Part shown: positions 8,369 to 16,673 of the stretch, in pieces
Layout of the letters: the number at the start of each line of letters is the position of its first letter
How positions within the stretch are numbered: position 1 is the first letter of the stretch
Assembly: GCF_000316195.1 (NCBI RefSeq)
Contig: NZ_JH994110.1
Location: 698,537-762,536 of the forward strand
DNA length: 64,000 nucleotides
Source: Brachyspira hampsonii 30446
GTDB taxonomy: Bacteria; Spirochaetota; Brachyspiria; Brachyspirales; Brachyspiraceae
Direction: 5' to 3'
The notes under the pieces: model-generated
What the model was told of the DNA's origin: nothing
The model's database searches: none
Seen by the model: only the letters and a program-made list of their open reading frames with translations
Position numbers and translations under genes: made by a program

Positions 8369-9349
8369 TTATTTTATTATCAAATCATCTATATTAACTT
8401 CAGTTTCTATCATGTTATTATTTCTCATAAACTCTTCAGTTTTTTTCATAGAGTTTATATCATTATCAGTAATATCTATACTAAAGTCGTACATAGTATA
8501 CATCTCTTTTACAGCCTCATCGCTAAGTCCTGTTTCTTTTGCAGAAATTGCCATAGCCTCATCATAATTATTTTCTATATAGCTTAAAACCTCTCTTTGT
8601 GCATTAATAAAATCATCTACCAATACTTTATTGCTGTTATAAAAACTTTCACTAGTAGCAACTGCTATAGTGGCATCAACTAAACCTTCCCCCGTAGTTA
8701 CAACATTATAACCATCTTTTATCATATTATAGGCAGAAGGACCAGCAAGCAAAGCCATATCAACAGAGCCTCCCACTAAAGCAGCCTGAGATTCTGGTAT
8801 GCCCATTGATATAAACTCTACATCGCTTTCTTTTAGTCCTAATGTATTTAAATATGCTGTTAAAAGTTCATGAAGTATAGTTCCTTTTGGTCCTGCTATT
8901 TTTTTTCCTCTAACTTCATCTGCTGTTGTAAAAGATGTTCCTTTTTGAGAAAATAATGTAAAAGCCTTTGGAGATCTGCTGTACATATTAATAATTTTTA
9001 TATCAGCACCATTTGCTTTAGCTAATATTACAGAAGTAGCACCTACTGCATATAAGAATTGAATATCTCCTGATGCTAATGCCTGAGTTTGTTCCGGACC
9101 TGTTGTAAGTTCAGAATATGTTACGGGTATATTATATTTGCTGAAAGTATTGCTGAATATTGCTTTTTCTTTTTCAACTATTGATGGAACATTCAATGGT
9201 GATTTTACATATGTAATAGCTATTTTTTTAGCTGTAAAATTAGTTGATGAAGAATTAGAATTGTTTGAAGATTTATTATTATTGCAGGATACAGCAAATA
9301 ATAATATAAATACTGTTATAATAGTTTTAAAAAAAATTTGTTTTTTCAT
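8369..9349 (-). CDS. ABC importer substrate-binding lipoprotein, nitrate/sulfonate/taurine type
   Basis: A 326-residue substrate-binding lipoprotein of the NMT1/SsuA-like class, predicted to deliver a small organic or inorganic ligand to the permease encoded upstream. The signal peptide ends at the lipobox FAVSC, with C22 as the lipidated cysteine, followed by an Asn/Ser-rich tether. The body contains features typical of this class, such as LASGDIQFLYAVGATS, GKKIAGPKGTILHELL and SVDMALLAGPSAYN. AAGGAG precedes the ATG. It is the last gene of permease-ATPase-binding protein. Ligand choices include alkanesulfonates, taurine, nitrate, thiamine precursors or aromatic acids, and the sequence alone does not decide. 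Confidence 0.88.
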   Translation of the reverse strand: MKKQIFFKTIITVFILLFAVSCNNNKSSNNSNSSSTNFTAKKIAITYVKSPLNVPSIVEKEKAIFSNTFSKYNIPVTYSELTTGPEQTQALASGDIQFLYAVGATSVILAKANGADIKIINMYSRSPKAFTLFSQKGTSFTTADEVRGKKIAGPKGTILHELLTAYLNTLGLKESDVEFISMGIPESQAALVGGSVDMALLAGPSAYNMIKDGYNVVTTGEGLVDATIAVATSESFYNSNKVLVDDFINAQREVLSYIENNYDEAMAISAKETGLSDEAVKEMYTMYDFSIDITDNDINSMKKTEEFMRNNNMIETEVNIDDLIIK

Positions 9350-9395
9350 TTTATAGCTCCTTAAAAATTATTTTAATATTATCTATTATTTTTTA

Positions 9396-10121
9396 TTATT
9401 TATATTTTTCATTTCTTATAGAATCTAAAATATCTTTTTTTATATCTATAAACTCATTTGAAAGTATATTTCTTTTATAAGGCTCATCAATTAAATTATA
9501 TTCTTTTTTTATACTTCCATTTTCAAATATTATAATCTTACTTCCTAAAATAAGTGCCTCATCAATACTATGCGTTACAAATATAATAGACTTTTTATTT
9601 TCTTTGTAAATATTAATAGTTTCATTCTGCAGAGTTTCTCTAGTAAAATAATCCAAAGAAGCAAAAGGCTCGTCCATTAGTATAATATCTCCATCGTATG
9701 CTAAAGCTCTTGCAATAGATACTCTTTGCATCATACCTAAAGATAGTTCAGAAGGATAAGCCTTATCAAAACCGTTTAATCCCATCATATTGATAAGGCT
9801 ATATATTTTATCTTTGTATATATTTTTTTCTTTTTTGTTCATATAAAAAGCAATATTATCAAATACATTAAGCCAAGGCATAAGTCTTGATTCCTGAAAA
9901 ACTATTGATATTTTAGCATTGTTTTCTACAATCACACTTCCGCTGTCTGCTTTTTCTAATCCTAATAATAATCTTAAAAAAGTAGTTTTACCGCATCCGC
10001 TTTTGCCTAATATTATTGTAATGCCTTTATCTAAAGATTCAAAATTAACATTTTTTATAACATCAATTTTTCTATTATCAACTATAAATGATTTTGAAAT
10101 ATTTTCAGTTTTAACTTTCAA
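9396..10121 (-). CDS. ABC importer ATP-binding protein (TTG start)
   Basis: A 241-residue ATPase of the nitrate/sulfonate/taurine importer family, which powers the adjacent permease. Walker A is GKSGCGKT (39-46), the signature is LSLGMMQRVSIARAL, Walker B is IILMDEP with the D-loop ASLD, and the H-loop is VTHS. LSxGMxQR is typical of this family. A longer frame exists upstream, but AAGGAG sits 6-7 nt before a TTG at 10121 and homologous proteins begin near there, so TTG is the likely start. This makes the gene overlap the end of the permease gene by 11 nt, consistent with translational coupling. Confidence 0.9.
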   Translation of the reverse strand: MKVKTENISKSFIVDNRKIDVIKNVNFESLDKGITIILGKSGCGKTTFLRLLLGLEKADSGSVIVENNAKISIVFQESRLMPWLNVFDNIAFYMNKKEKNIYKDKIYSLINMMGLNGFDKAYPSELSLGMMQRVSIARALAYDGDIILMDEPFASLDYFTRETLQNETINIYKENKKSIIFVTHSIDEALILGSKIIIFENGSIKKEYNLIDEPYKRNILSNEFIDIKKDILDSIRNEKYK

Positions 10122-10911
10122 TGTATACTCCTTTAGAATAAGGAAGTTTTTTGATAAGATAAGAAAATAAAATATCAAACATATATCCCAAAATACCTAT
10201 AGTAATAATTCCAGCTATAACCTTATCAGATCTAGAAAGCTGTTGGGCATCAAGTATCATATAACCCAATCCGCTTGACGCTGCTATCATTTCAGCTCCT
10301 ATTATAGCCCTAAAACTATAGCCAAGTCCTATTTTCATTCCAGCGAGTATGCTTGGCAATGCACTTGGAAGCATTATTTTAAAAAATATTTTTGACTTTG
10401 TAAATCCTAGAGAGTATCCCACTTCTATGAGTTTTTTATCAACAGAACCTATAGCCTGTCTTATATTTATAAATATAGGAAAAAAAGAGGCTAGTATTAT
10501 AATGATTATTTTAGATTTTTCGCCTATTCCAAACCATAATATCAATATTGCTATCAAACTTATAGGAGGTACATTTCTCATAAACTCTATTATATTTCTA
10601 AAATATTCAAATCTCTCAGGCTTTATACCAAGAATCATTCCAAATATAAAAGCAAAAACAAAAGCTATAGAAAAACCGATTATTACTCTCAAAAGGCTTA
10701 CATATGTATTTTTTATTAGATTACCATTCATTATTTCCATATAAAAAGCTCTAATTACACGCTGAGGCGAAGGCAGAACATAGGCACTCCATATATGGCT
10801 TTCACTTGCTATAAACCAAAGTATTAAAATTAATACCAATATGATGTTTTGTTTTATAATCTTCACACTATTATCAATTTGTAAATTATATATGTTATAA
10901 GAGGCTAACAT
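10111..10911 (-). CDS. ABC importer permease, SsuC/TauC/NrtB type
   Basis: An inner-membrane permease of about 266 residues with six or so helices and the family's EAA loop, GYSLGFTKSKIFFKIMLP, which docks the ATPase. LPSPQRVIRAF after the first helix is also typical. The start is uncertain: an in-frame TTG at 10929 and an ATG at 10911 are both possible, and neither has a convincing ribosome-binding site. I chose the ATG. It is the first gene of the importer operon and is divergent from the small RNA promoter at 10958. Confidence 0.85.
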   Translation of the reverse strand: MLASYNIYNLQIDNSVKIIKQNIILVLILILWFIASESHIWSAYVLPSPQRVIRAFYMEIMNGNLIKNTYVSLLRVIIGFSIAFVFAFIFGMILGIKPERFEYFRNIIEFMRNVPPISLIAILILWFGIGEKSKIIIIILASFFPIFINIRQAIGSVDKKLIEVGYSLGFTKSKIFFKIMLPSALPSILAGMKIGLGYSFRAIIGAEMIAASSGLGYMILDAQQLSRSDKVIAGIITIGILGYMFDILFSYLIKKLPYSKGVYIES

Positions 10912-10957
10912 ATATGAATAATTTGTCAATACATCATGTTTTTTTATAAAATAAAAC

Positions 10958-10986
10958 TTGATTTTTTATAATATAAAATATATAAT
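10958..10986 (+). promoter_or_regulatory. Strong promoter of a candidate small RNA
   Basis: TTGATT (10958-10963) and TATAAT (10981-10986) are exactly 17 bp apart. The A/T-rich upstream block and the -35 region match, nearly base for base, the block in front of tRNA-Leu at about 11714-11740, which suggests a shared stable-RNA promoter type. Confidence 0.7.
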
Positions 10987-10992
10987 AATCCA

Positions 10993-11049
10993 AATAAGCG
11001 TAGTGGTTCCTCTGGAGCCTTACTCCCCATCATAGGATGGGGTTTTTTA
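10993..11049 (+). ncRNA. Candidate ~55-nt structured RNA or leader before the NYN gene
   Basis: Starting about 7 nt after the TATAAT box, the transcript would contain two hairpins. The first is GGTTCC-TCT-GGAGCC (11005-11019, one G-U pair). The second is a perfect CCCCATC/GATGGGG stem with a 4-nt loop followed by six T. Promoter, two stems and terminator fit a free-standing small RNA, but the T tract ends only 7 nt before the next ATG, so a leader or attenuator for that gene is equally possible. I recognise no known RNA family. Confidence 0.55.
11025..11048 (+). terminator. Intrinsic terminator running into the NYN start codon
   Basis: CCCCATC (11025-11031), loop ATAG, GATGGGG (11036-11042) and six T (11043-11048). 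The ATG of the next gene is at 11056. The only G-rich sequence that could act as its ribosome-binding site is inside the stem. Confidence 0.8.
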
Positions 11050-11055
11050 TTTTTT

Positions 11056-11685
11056 ATGGATAAAGTTAATTTCTACATAGACGGATTTAATATATATCAT
11101 GCCATTGATAGATTAAATAATAATAAGTTAAAATGGATAAACTATTATGATTTATGTAAAAGTTTATTAAAAGATAATGAGATAATAAATAAAGTATATT
11201 ACTTTTCAGCATATGCTTTTTGGAAACCATATAGTCAAAATAAGCATTATATATTTATACAAGCACTTAAATATTTTAATGTAGAAGTAGTTCTAGGTAA
11301 TTTTAAAAAGAAAAGTAAAAATTTAATTATAAAAGATAATAATGGTAATATAATAAAATATAATTATGAATATCATGAAGAAAAAGAAAGTGATGTAAAT
11401 ATAGCTATATATTTAGTAAGGGATGCATGTAATAGAAATTGTGATAAAGCTATATTGTTATCTGGAGATAGTGATTTAGTACCTGCTATAAAAATGGCAA
11501 AAGAAGAGAATGCCGACTTAAAAGTAGGAGTTGTTGTTCCGCCTAATGTTCAGGCAAGCAGTTTAAAAAATATTTCTGATTTTGATATAAAATTATTAAA
11601 AATTGATATATCTTCTTTTTTACTCCCCAATTCTATTAAATTAGAAACAGGGCATACAATAATTTGTCCTAAAGATTGGCAGTAA
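11056..11685 (+). CDS. NYN-domain protein, probable ribonuclease
   Basis: A 209-residue NYN (LabA-like, PIN-fold) protein. The N-terminal NFYIDGFNIYHA carries the first catalytic Asp and Asn. SDVNIAIYLVRDA supplies a second acidic site, and KAILLSGDSDLVPAIK the third. The following KVGVVVPP is also typical. The family is expected to be metal-dependent RNases, but the substrate here is unknown. The ATG directly follows a terminator hairpin, without a normal Shine-Dalgarno sequence, so expression is probably low or conditional. The start is secure because the conserved motif begins five residues in. tRNA-Leu lies 90 nt downstream on the same strand. Confidence 0.88.
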   Translation: MDKVNFYIDGFNIYHAIDRLNNNKLKWINYYDLCKSLLKDNEIINKVYYFSAYAFWKPYSQNKHYIFIQALKYFNVEVVLGNFKKKSKNLIIKDNNGNIIKYNYEYHEEKESDVNIAIYLVRDACNRNCDKAILLSGDSDLVPAIKMAKEENADLKVGVVVPPNVQASSLKNISDFDIKLLKIDISSFLLPNSIKLETGHTIICPKDWQ

Positions 11686-11731
11686 TTTTATTTGATTATA
11701 TAAATACAAATAATTTTTTATAAAATAAAAC

Positions 11732-11760
11732 TTGATTTTTTTTTGCTAATATGATAATAT
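11732..11760 (+). promoter_or_regulatory. Promoter of tRNA-Leu
   Basis: TTGATT (11732-11737), a 17-bp spacer and TAATAT (11755-11760). The preceding A/T block is the same as at the small RNA promoter near 10940-10963. Confidence 0.65.
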
Positions 11761-11775
11761 ATAAAGCAACTACCA

Positions 11776-11860
11776 GCTCGGGTGATGGAATTGGTAGACA
11801 TAGCAGATTTAAAATCTGCTGGTCCTTGCGACCGTGCCGGTTCGATTCCGGCCCCGAGCA
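11776..11860 (+). tRNA. tRNA-Leu (anticodon UAA)
   Basis: An 85-nt class II tRNA. Acceptor arm GCTCGGG pairs with CCCGAGC (11853-11859), with discriminator A. The anticodon stem GCAGA/TCTGC encloses loop TTTAAAA, giving anticodon TAA, which reads UUA and UUG. The long variable arm GGTCC-TTGC-GACC is diagnostic of leucine or serine, and the T arm contains GGTTCGATTCC. CCA is not encoded. It reads UUA, likely the main leucine codon in DNA this AT-rich. Confidence 0.97.
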
Positions 11861-11916
11861 AATAAAAACTAAATAATGGAGCAGATAAAACAAGGTTTAT
11901 AGCAATATTTTAGGCT

Positions 11917-12141
11917 ATGAACTTTTTTTATATATTAAATATGGTAAATAATCACGATAAACTTTCTAAACAAAATCTAATTATCCTAATCATAGGGCTT
12001 ATAATATTTGCCGTAAGTTTTTTATTTATAGCAATGGTAGGGCAGCACCCTGAAGGTTTTATGGGGTTTCTAGCTCCTTTTACTATGCTTGTGGGTATTA
12101 TAGTTATAGTTACAGGTTTCTTGTATAAATCTAATTCATAA
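11917..12141 (+). CDS. Small membrane protein with two predicted helices
   Basis: A 74-residue protein with two hydrophobic stretches, LIILIIGLIIFAVSFLFIA at about 21-39 and a second one near 50-68, joined by a short GQHPEGF loop. I recognise no family. The start at 11917 has only a weak AGG before it. A second ATG at 11941 has no ribosome-binding site either, so the N terminus is uncertain. It lies just behind tRNA-Leu and could be read through from that promoter. The opposite strand of the last part also holds a frame, but its sequence is not protein-like. Confidence 0.5.
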   Translation: MNFFYILNMVNNHDKLSKQNLIILIIGLIIFAVSFLFIAMVGQHPEGFMGFLAPFTMLVGIIVIVTGFLYKSNS

Positions 12142-12148
12142 TAATTTC

Positions 12149-12436
12149 TCATTTACCAAAAAGTTTTTTATAAATATCATTTTGCTCTTCTAAATGCACT
12201 GCAAATCCAACTGCAGTTTTATTTTCTGTAGCCTCTATTATCTTTCTTGCTCCTTCTTCTCCAAAGCCTCCGCATAGTTCTATACAGTCAATACCTTCAT
12301 TTTGAAGTTCTTTTGCAATTTTGCATGCTTCTTCTATATTAGACACTCCTATAATTTGTGAAACTCCATTATGTATAGATGCTTTATCTTTTTTGCTGTC
12401 AAAAATTGTACCCATTATTAAGTAAGCGAATTTCAT
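12149..12436 (-). CDS. DUF6506 family small protein
   Basis: A 95-residue cytoplasmic protein resembling DUF6506, recognised by MKFAYLIMG at the start, VSNIEEACKIAKEL and the conserved GIDCIELCGGFGEEGARK. The family has a small alpha/beta fold, and I know of no established function. AGGAG precedes the ATG with good spacing. It sits alone on the minus strand, converging with the small membrane protein gene. Confidence 0.7.
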   Translation of the reverse strand: MKFAYLIMGTIFDSKKDKASIHNGVSQIIGVSNIEEACKIAKELQNEGIDCIELCGGFGEEGARKIIEATENKTAVGFAVHLEEQNDIYKKLFGK

Positions 12437-12494
12437 TTTAAACTCCTAAAAAAATATTCACTTTATTATAATATAATCGCAGAAAATATAAATA

Positions 12495-12511
12495 GGGGGC
12501 GGGTGGGTGGG
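12495..12511 (+). other. Perfect G-quadruplex motif in an AT-rich spacer
   Basis: GGGGGCGGGTGGGTGGG has four G runs separated by single-base loops, the most stable class of predicted quadruplex. It lies about 60 bp upstream of the DUF6506 ATG, in a region otherwise nearly free of G. It is followed by GCAGAATAAATTTATAAAAA, which resembles the sequence after the copy at 49586. The rest of the 12437-12947 spacer is a decayed MITE-like element, listed separately. Confidence 0.85.
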
Positions 12512-12615
12512 CAGAATAAATTTATAAAAAGGATAGAATGTTATTTATTAAATAGCAGAAAATTTAATTTTGATAAAAATTATTGATATAATTCAACTAT
12601 AAAATATTTTTAATA

Positions 12616-12911
12616 TACTTATTTCAAAACTATTTGATAAGATTTTGTATAAAATTTTCATAATTTATCAATTATAAAAAAGTTTTACATGTCTTATAAA
12701 TTGTTATTTTAGTATATATGTAATCTTTCACGACTGCGTACTATAGCTGCTTTCTACTAACAAAAGGCATGCTTCACGATATGACTTCGTATAGTCTTCC
12801 TGCCTTATTATTCATTCACAGCTAGGCTTACAAAGAAGTATGCGGCGGTACGGCTGTAACTTTGTAGGGTTAGTCAACACAATTATAAATAAAAATAGTT
12901 TTAATCAAGTC
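12616..12911. repeat. MITE-like element, decayed copy (296 bp)
   Basis: The ends match the family inverted repeat with substitutions: TACTTATTTCAAAAC at the left and AATCAAGTC at the right. Both are flanked by TA (12614-12615 and 12912-12913). The internal arm GATAAGATT and the segment TTTTAGTATATATGTAATCTTTC match the other copies. The core (about 12725-12880) is unlike any other copy and contains several short GC-richer repeats. It carries no open reading frame. Confidence 0.65.
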
Positions 12912-12947
12912 TAATATAGAAATTGGTGTAATCCTATATAAATAACA

Positions 12948-14912
12948 CTATTTTAAACTGAAAAATTTCATTAAATCAGCAAGTTTTTCAGTTTCTTTTT
13001 CCATGTCAATAACTATATCAGCATTTGTTCTCACCAAATTAGTATTTTGTTCAGCACTAATATCAACACTATTAACAGCACTTTGAACCTCTCTTGCAGA
13101 AGCATCTTGCTGAGTGGAAGATTCAACCATCTGGCTTACTATATCGCTGCTTTCTTTAGCTTTATTTGTTATATCTTCCAAAGCGTCCATAGTTTCTTTT
13201 ATTTTACTATTTCCTTCATTGATTTTTTCTATACTGTTATTAACTATATTAGTAATATTTTTTACAGATTCTTGAGATGTCTGAGCTAGGTTTCTAACTT
13301 CAGCTGCTACAACAGCAAACCCTTTTCCCTGCTCTCCTGCTCTTGCCGCCTCTACAGAAGCATTAAGAGCAAGTATATTTGTCTGCATAGCTATATCATC
13401 TATTATTTTTGTTATGTTTGATATTTCAGAAGTTGCTTTTGTAATATCTTCCATAAGAATCATAGATTCCTTTGATAAATTATAGCAATGCTCGCTTGAA
13501 TTTGTGAGAATTTGTATTTTATCATTAGTTACTGCTATATCATTAGTTGTTTTATCTATTACTTTTAATGTATTTGTCATAGTTTCATTTATAAGTTTAA
13601 GATCATCTCTTTGTTTTTCAGTTCTATTTGAAAGATCTACACTTCCAGCACTAACATTTTTGCTTGCATTTTCCATAGCATTAGTAGAATCTAATATTTG
13701 TTTTATTATATTTGATAATATGTTCTGTGTATTTTGAATAGAGTTAAATATCATTCCTATTTCATCTTTTCTTTTGCCTAATGCTTCGTTTTTATATGAA
13801 GTTAAATCTCCGCTGCTTAATTTTTCTGACACATGTAATATTTTTAATATAGGGTCTATCAAACTTTTCTTTATTAAAATATTTATTATAATTAAAAATA
13901 TTATAAGTATTGCAATTGCAAGTATAGATGTTATAACGGCATTTTTTATATTTTCTTTTACTATAACCATTTCCGGAATACTTACAAGAAGTGCTATTGA
14001 ATTATAATCATCTTTTAATGAAGTTAAAGGCACTATAATATTAAACATTTTATGTCTGTCTATTTTATTTATAAAAGAATATTTAATACTGTTTTCTACA
14101 GCATTCATTATTTGATTAGCATTATCAGTATATATGCTTGAAATTTCTCTTCCTATATTCATCGTATTTGTAGAGGCAAGAATGATACCAGACTGATTAA
14201 TCAAATAACCTTGCATACCTTCATTAGTAGATATGGCAGAAACTATTTCTACCAAATTTTCAGCAGAAAAATCCACTCCTACCATACCTAAAAACTTGCC
14301 GGTATTATCTAGTATAGGCTCAACAACACTTACAGTAAGTACAGTATCAGCTCCTGTATAAGTATCGTCTTTTTCCACATCGCTTATATAAAGCTGTTTT
14401 GTATCTCTTGGTATAGTATAGTAGTCTGGGTTTGCATCAAACTCTTCTTGATAAACTTTATCATAAGTAACAGTATTATCATCATAAAAAAATGCAGGTC
14501 CATATCTTCCGTCATTTTCAGAACCGTAATCAGTATCTATAAAATCATTATCTCTTCCGTCAAAGGCATTTTTTTCCCACATCTCATATATAGCAAATAA
14601 GTTTTTATTGTTTTTAAGAACTTCTCCCAAAACTTCCGCATGCGATTGTCTTGTAACTGAACCATTTAATATATCATTCTTTAGAGAAAGCGATATAGTT
14701 TTTAGCATGGATATATATGACATCATTTCTTTTTCTATATCTTTAGCATAAGTACTAACCATATACTCAGTTGAAGCAAATCCTTTTTCTTTTGAAGTAG
14801 ATATATTATGACTTACCATATATGATATAATGGTTATAAACATTATTAGTATTGATATACTCAATATTACAAATATTTTAAATTGAAGCCCTAATGATTT
14901 TTTATTTTCCAT
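12948..14912 (-). CDS. Methyl-accepting chemotaxis protein with dCache-like sensor
   Basis: A 654-residue chemoreceptor. One helix at about 12-31, a ~280-residue periplasmic sensor of dCache type ([36 protein letters not shown]), and a second helix at about 325-350 lead into a HAMP linker. The cytoplasmic signalling tip contains the hallmark [20 protein letters not shown] and [13 protein letters not shown]. It would report small-molecule levels to CheA/CheW, which are not in this window. The gene stands alone between a repeat-filled spacer and lpxD. The ligand cannot be inferred. Confidence 0.93.
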   Translation of the reverse strand: MENKKSLGLQFKIFVILSISILIMFITIISYMVSHNISTSKEKGFASTEYMVSTYAKDIEKEMMSYISMLKTISLSLKNDILNGSVTRQSHAEVLGEVLKNNKNLFAIYEMWEKNAFDGRDNDFIDTDYGSENDGRYGPAFFYDDNTVTYDKVYQEEFDANPDYYTIPRDTKQLYISDVEKDDTYTGADTVLTVSVVEPILDNTGKFLGMVGVDFSAENLVEIVSAISTNEGMQGYLINQSGIILASTNTMNIGREISSIYTDNANQIMNAVENSIKYSFINKIDRHKMFNIIVPLTSLKDDYNSIALLVSIPEMVIVKENIKNAVITSILAIAILIIFLIIINILIKKSLIDPILKILHVSEKLSSGDLTSYKNEALGKRKDEIGMIFNSIQNTQNILSNIIKQILDSTNAMENASKNVSAGSVDLSNRTEKQRDDLKLINETMTNTLKVIDKTTNDIAVTNDKIQILTNSSEHCYNLSKESMILMEDITKATSEISNITKIIDDIAMQTNILALNASVEAARAGEQGKGFAVVAAEVRNLAQTSQESVKNITNIVNNSIEKINEGNSKIKETMDALEDITNKAKESSDIVSQMVESSTQQDASAREVQSAVNSVDISAEQNTNLVRTNADIVIDMEKETEKLADLMKFFSLK

Positions 14913-15055
14913 TTTTATAATATACCCTAAATAATTTTATTTTATTTAGTATAATAATATACTTAATTAAAAAAAACAACAATAAAATTTTTTAAAAATA
15001 TATTATTTCTGTTATATATTATAGATATAGGCATATTTTTAATTGTGATTAAAAA

Positions 15056-16096
15056 TTATTTCACTCTTTTTATTTTAACTTCAAAACGCTCTTCAACTAA
15101 ATTAATTAATTCAGGTAATTTTTGTTCAGCAATCATTCTTAATTTTTCTCTTTCTATATTTTGTGCAGGAGCTCCAAGCATAATAGAATTAGAAGGAATT
15201 TTAACATTAGACATTACAGCAGTTCTTCCTCCGAATATTACTCTGTCTCCAAGAGTAACATGATCAGCCAAAGCAGCCTGCCCTCCTAATATACAATGAT
15301 GACCTATTTTTGAACTTCCAGCAATTCCAACCTGAGAAACTATTATAGAATGCTCTCCTATATCGCAGTTATGTGCTATTTGAACTAAATTATCTATTTT
15401 TACGCCCTCTCTTATTATTGTAGAACCCAATGTAGCTCTGTCAATACATACATTAGCACCAAGTTCAACATCATTTTCTATAACAACATTTCCTCTCTGA
15501 GGTATTTTCATCTGTTTTCCGTTAACTTCAAAGAATCCAAATCCGTCATTTCCTATAACAGTAGAAGAACCAATTACAACTCTGTCTTTTATTACGCATC
15601 TGTCATGAATAGATACATTGGCATATATGGTGCAGTTCTCTCCTATGACTACATCATCACCCAAAAATACATTAGCTTCTATAACAGTTCCTTTTCCAAC
15701 AATCGTATTTTTCCCTATATGTACATTATCTCCAATGTAGGTATTATCAGATATATTAGTATTTTCTTTTATAACTGCAGTTTTTTCAATGGTTCCTAGA
15801 GGGTATTTTTTATCTTCAAATAAAAAGTAAAGTAATTTTATAAATGCTTCTTTAGGATTATTATGTATTAATAAAGTCTTATTTTTTAAATCTTTTATTT
15901 CATCAGCTGTGCCTTCTCTTAATATTAAGGCATTTGCATTACTGTTTAATGCAGCTTCAAGATATTTATTATTATCTATACATACTATTGAATTTTCTAT
16001 AATTTCATTAATAGGGGAGAGTGTGCTAATTTCTTTATTTTCATCTCCTATTATTTTTTTTGCTTGTATAAAATTAGATATATCTTTGACTTTCAT
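15056..16096 (-). CDS. lpxD: UDP-3-O-acylglucosamine N-acyltransferase LpxD
   Basis: LpxD, 346 residues, adds the second acyl chain in lipid A synthesis, using acyl-ACP on UDP-3-O-acylglucosamine. A short N-terminal uridine-binding domain (about 1-100) is followed by a left-handed beta-helix of hexapeptide repeats such as IGENCT and [10 protein letters not shown]. The catalytic histidine is H242 in [12 protein letters not shown]. The C-terminal helical region binds ACP. Length is normal. It follows the ompH/skp-like gene, as in many Gram-negative bam loci. Its presence implies a lipid A-type outer leaflet. Confidence 0.96.
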   Translation of the reverse strand: MKVKDISNFIQAKKIIGDENKEISTLSPINEIIENSIVCIDNNKYLEAALNSNANALILREGTADEIKDLKNKTLLIHNNPKEAFIKLLYFLFEDKKYPLGTIEKTAVIKENTNISDNTYIGDNVHIGKNTIVGKGTVIEANVFLGDDVVIGENCTIYANVSIHDRCVIKDRVVIGSSTVIGNDGFGFFEVNGKQMKIPQRGNVVIENDVELGANVCIDRATLGSTIIREGVKIDNLVQIAHNCDIGEHSIIVSQVGIAGSSKIGHHCILGGQAALADHVTLGDRVIFGGRTAVMSNVKIPSNSIMLGAPAQNIEREKLRMIAEQKLPELINLVEERFEVKIKRVK

Positions 16097-16141
16097 AGTA
16101 AATTTCCCTTTATAAATTTATTCGTTTGTTTATATATAAAA

Positions 16142-16179
16142 AACTAAAATGCATTAAAAACTATTAATGCATTTTAGTT
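16142..16179 (-). terminator. 16-bp perfect hairpin between ompH and lpxD
   Basis: AACTAAAATGCATTAA (16142-16157) pairs perfectly with TTAATGCATTTTAGTT (16164-16179). On the minus strand it is followed by a run of six T, so it looks like an intrinsic terminator. It lies inside an otherwise collinear gene group, which suggests partial read-through into lpxD or an undetected lpxD promoter. Confidence 0.75.
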
Positions 16180-16203
16180 ATTATCAAAATTGTTTTTTAA
16201 TGA

Positions 16204-16629
16204 TTATTTTTGTAATGAAGCTTTAACATTAGCTATAACGGCTTCTGTTATATCAAAATTTCTATCCGCATAAAGAATAGCATGCTCTGTTCTTTCTAAG
16301 ATTAAAGTATATCCTTCTTTTTTTACTATAGACATAAGAGAACTAGCAACTTGTCTTTTTACCTCTCCTCTCAAAGAATAATCTCTGTTCTGGGCTATAG
16401 AAGTATCCGACATATTAGTTTGCATAGCATCTTGAGTTTTATATTCCTCTAATTTCATTTTTAATTTTTCAACAAATTCATCATCACTAGTTAGTTCTTT
16501 GATTACTCTTTCAAGATCAATATATCCAACTTTTGTAAGTCTGTAAGATTGAGTAAAAACTCTAGGACTAATAATAGATACTGTAAGCACTGCTATAAAT
16601 AATAAACTCATAATATAATACTTTTTCAT
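16204..16629 (-). CDS. OmpH/Skp-family periplasmic chaperone
   Basis: A 141-residue exported protein with an N-terminal signal sequence (about 1-26) and the family opening VGYIDLERVIKEL. A charged, coiled-coil-prone middle and the C-terminal EGYTLILERTEHAILYAD agree with OmpH/Skp. These trimeric chaperones hold unfolded outer-membrane proteins on their way to BamA. It lies 44 nt after bamA on the same strand, the usual order, and AAGGAG precedes the ATG. It is slightly short for the family, mainly in the helical arms. Confidence 0.85.
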   Translation of the reverse strand: MKKYYIMSLLFIAVLTVSIISPRVFTQSYRLTKVGYIDLERVIKELTSDDEFVEKLKMKLEEYKTQDAMQTNMSDTSIAQNRDYSLRGEVKRQVASSLMSIVKKEGYTLILERTEHAILYADRNFDITEAVIANVKASLQK

Positions 16630-16673
16630 TTTTTATCTCCTTAGAAATTAATAAAAATTATTTTTATATATTT

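Noticed and set aside
8369-10911. Thiamine-precursor (THI5/ThiY) importer
   Set aside because: The binding protein has the general NMT1 fold, but no thiamine gene or TPP riboswitch is nearby, so a specific substrate is not supportable.
11696-11893. A 65-residue minus-strand frame across tRNA-Leu
   Set aside because: Its sequence is the antisense of the tRNA (the SGPESNRHGRK-type translation seen wherever a tRNA is read backwards), with no ribosome-binding site.
12436-12947. CRISPR array or tandem repeat in the spacer with GC-rich patches
   Set aside because: The GC-rich patches are irregular and do not repeat at fixed intervals; the region is explained by a decayed MITE-like element.
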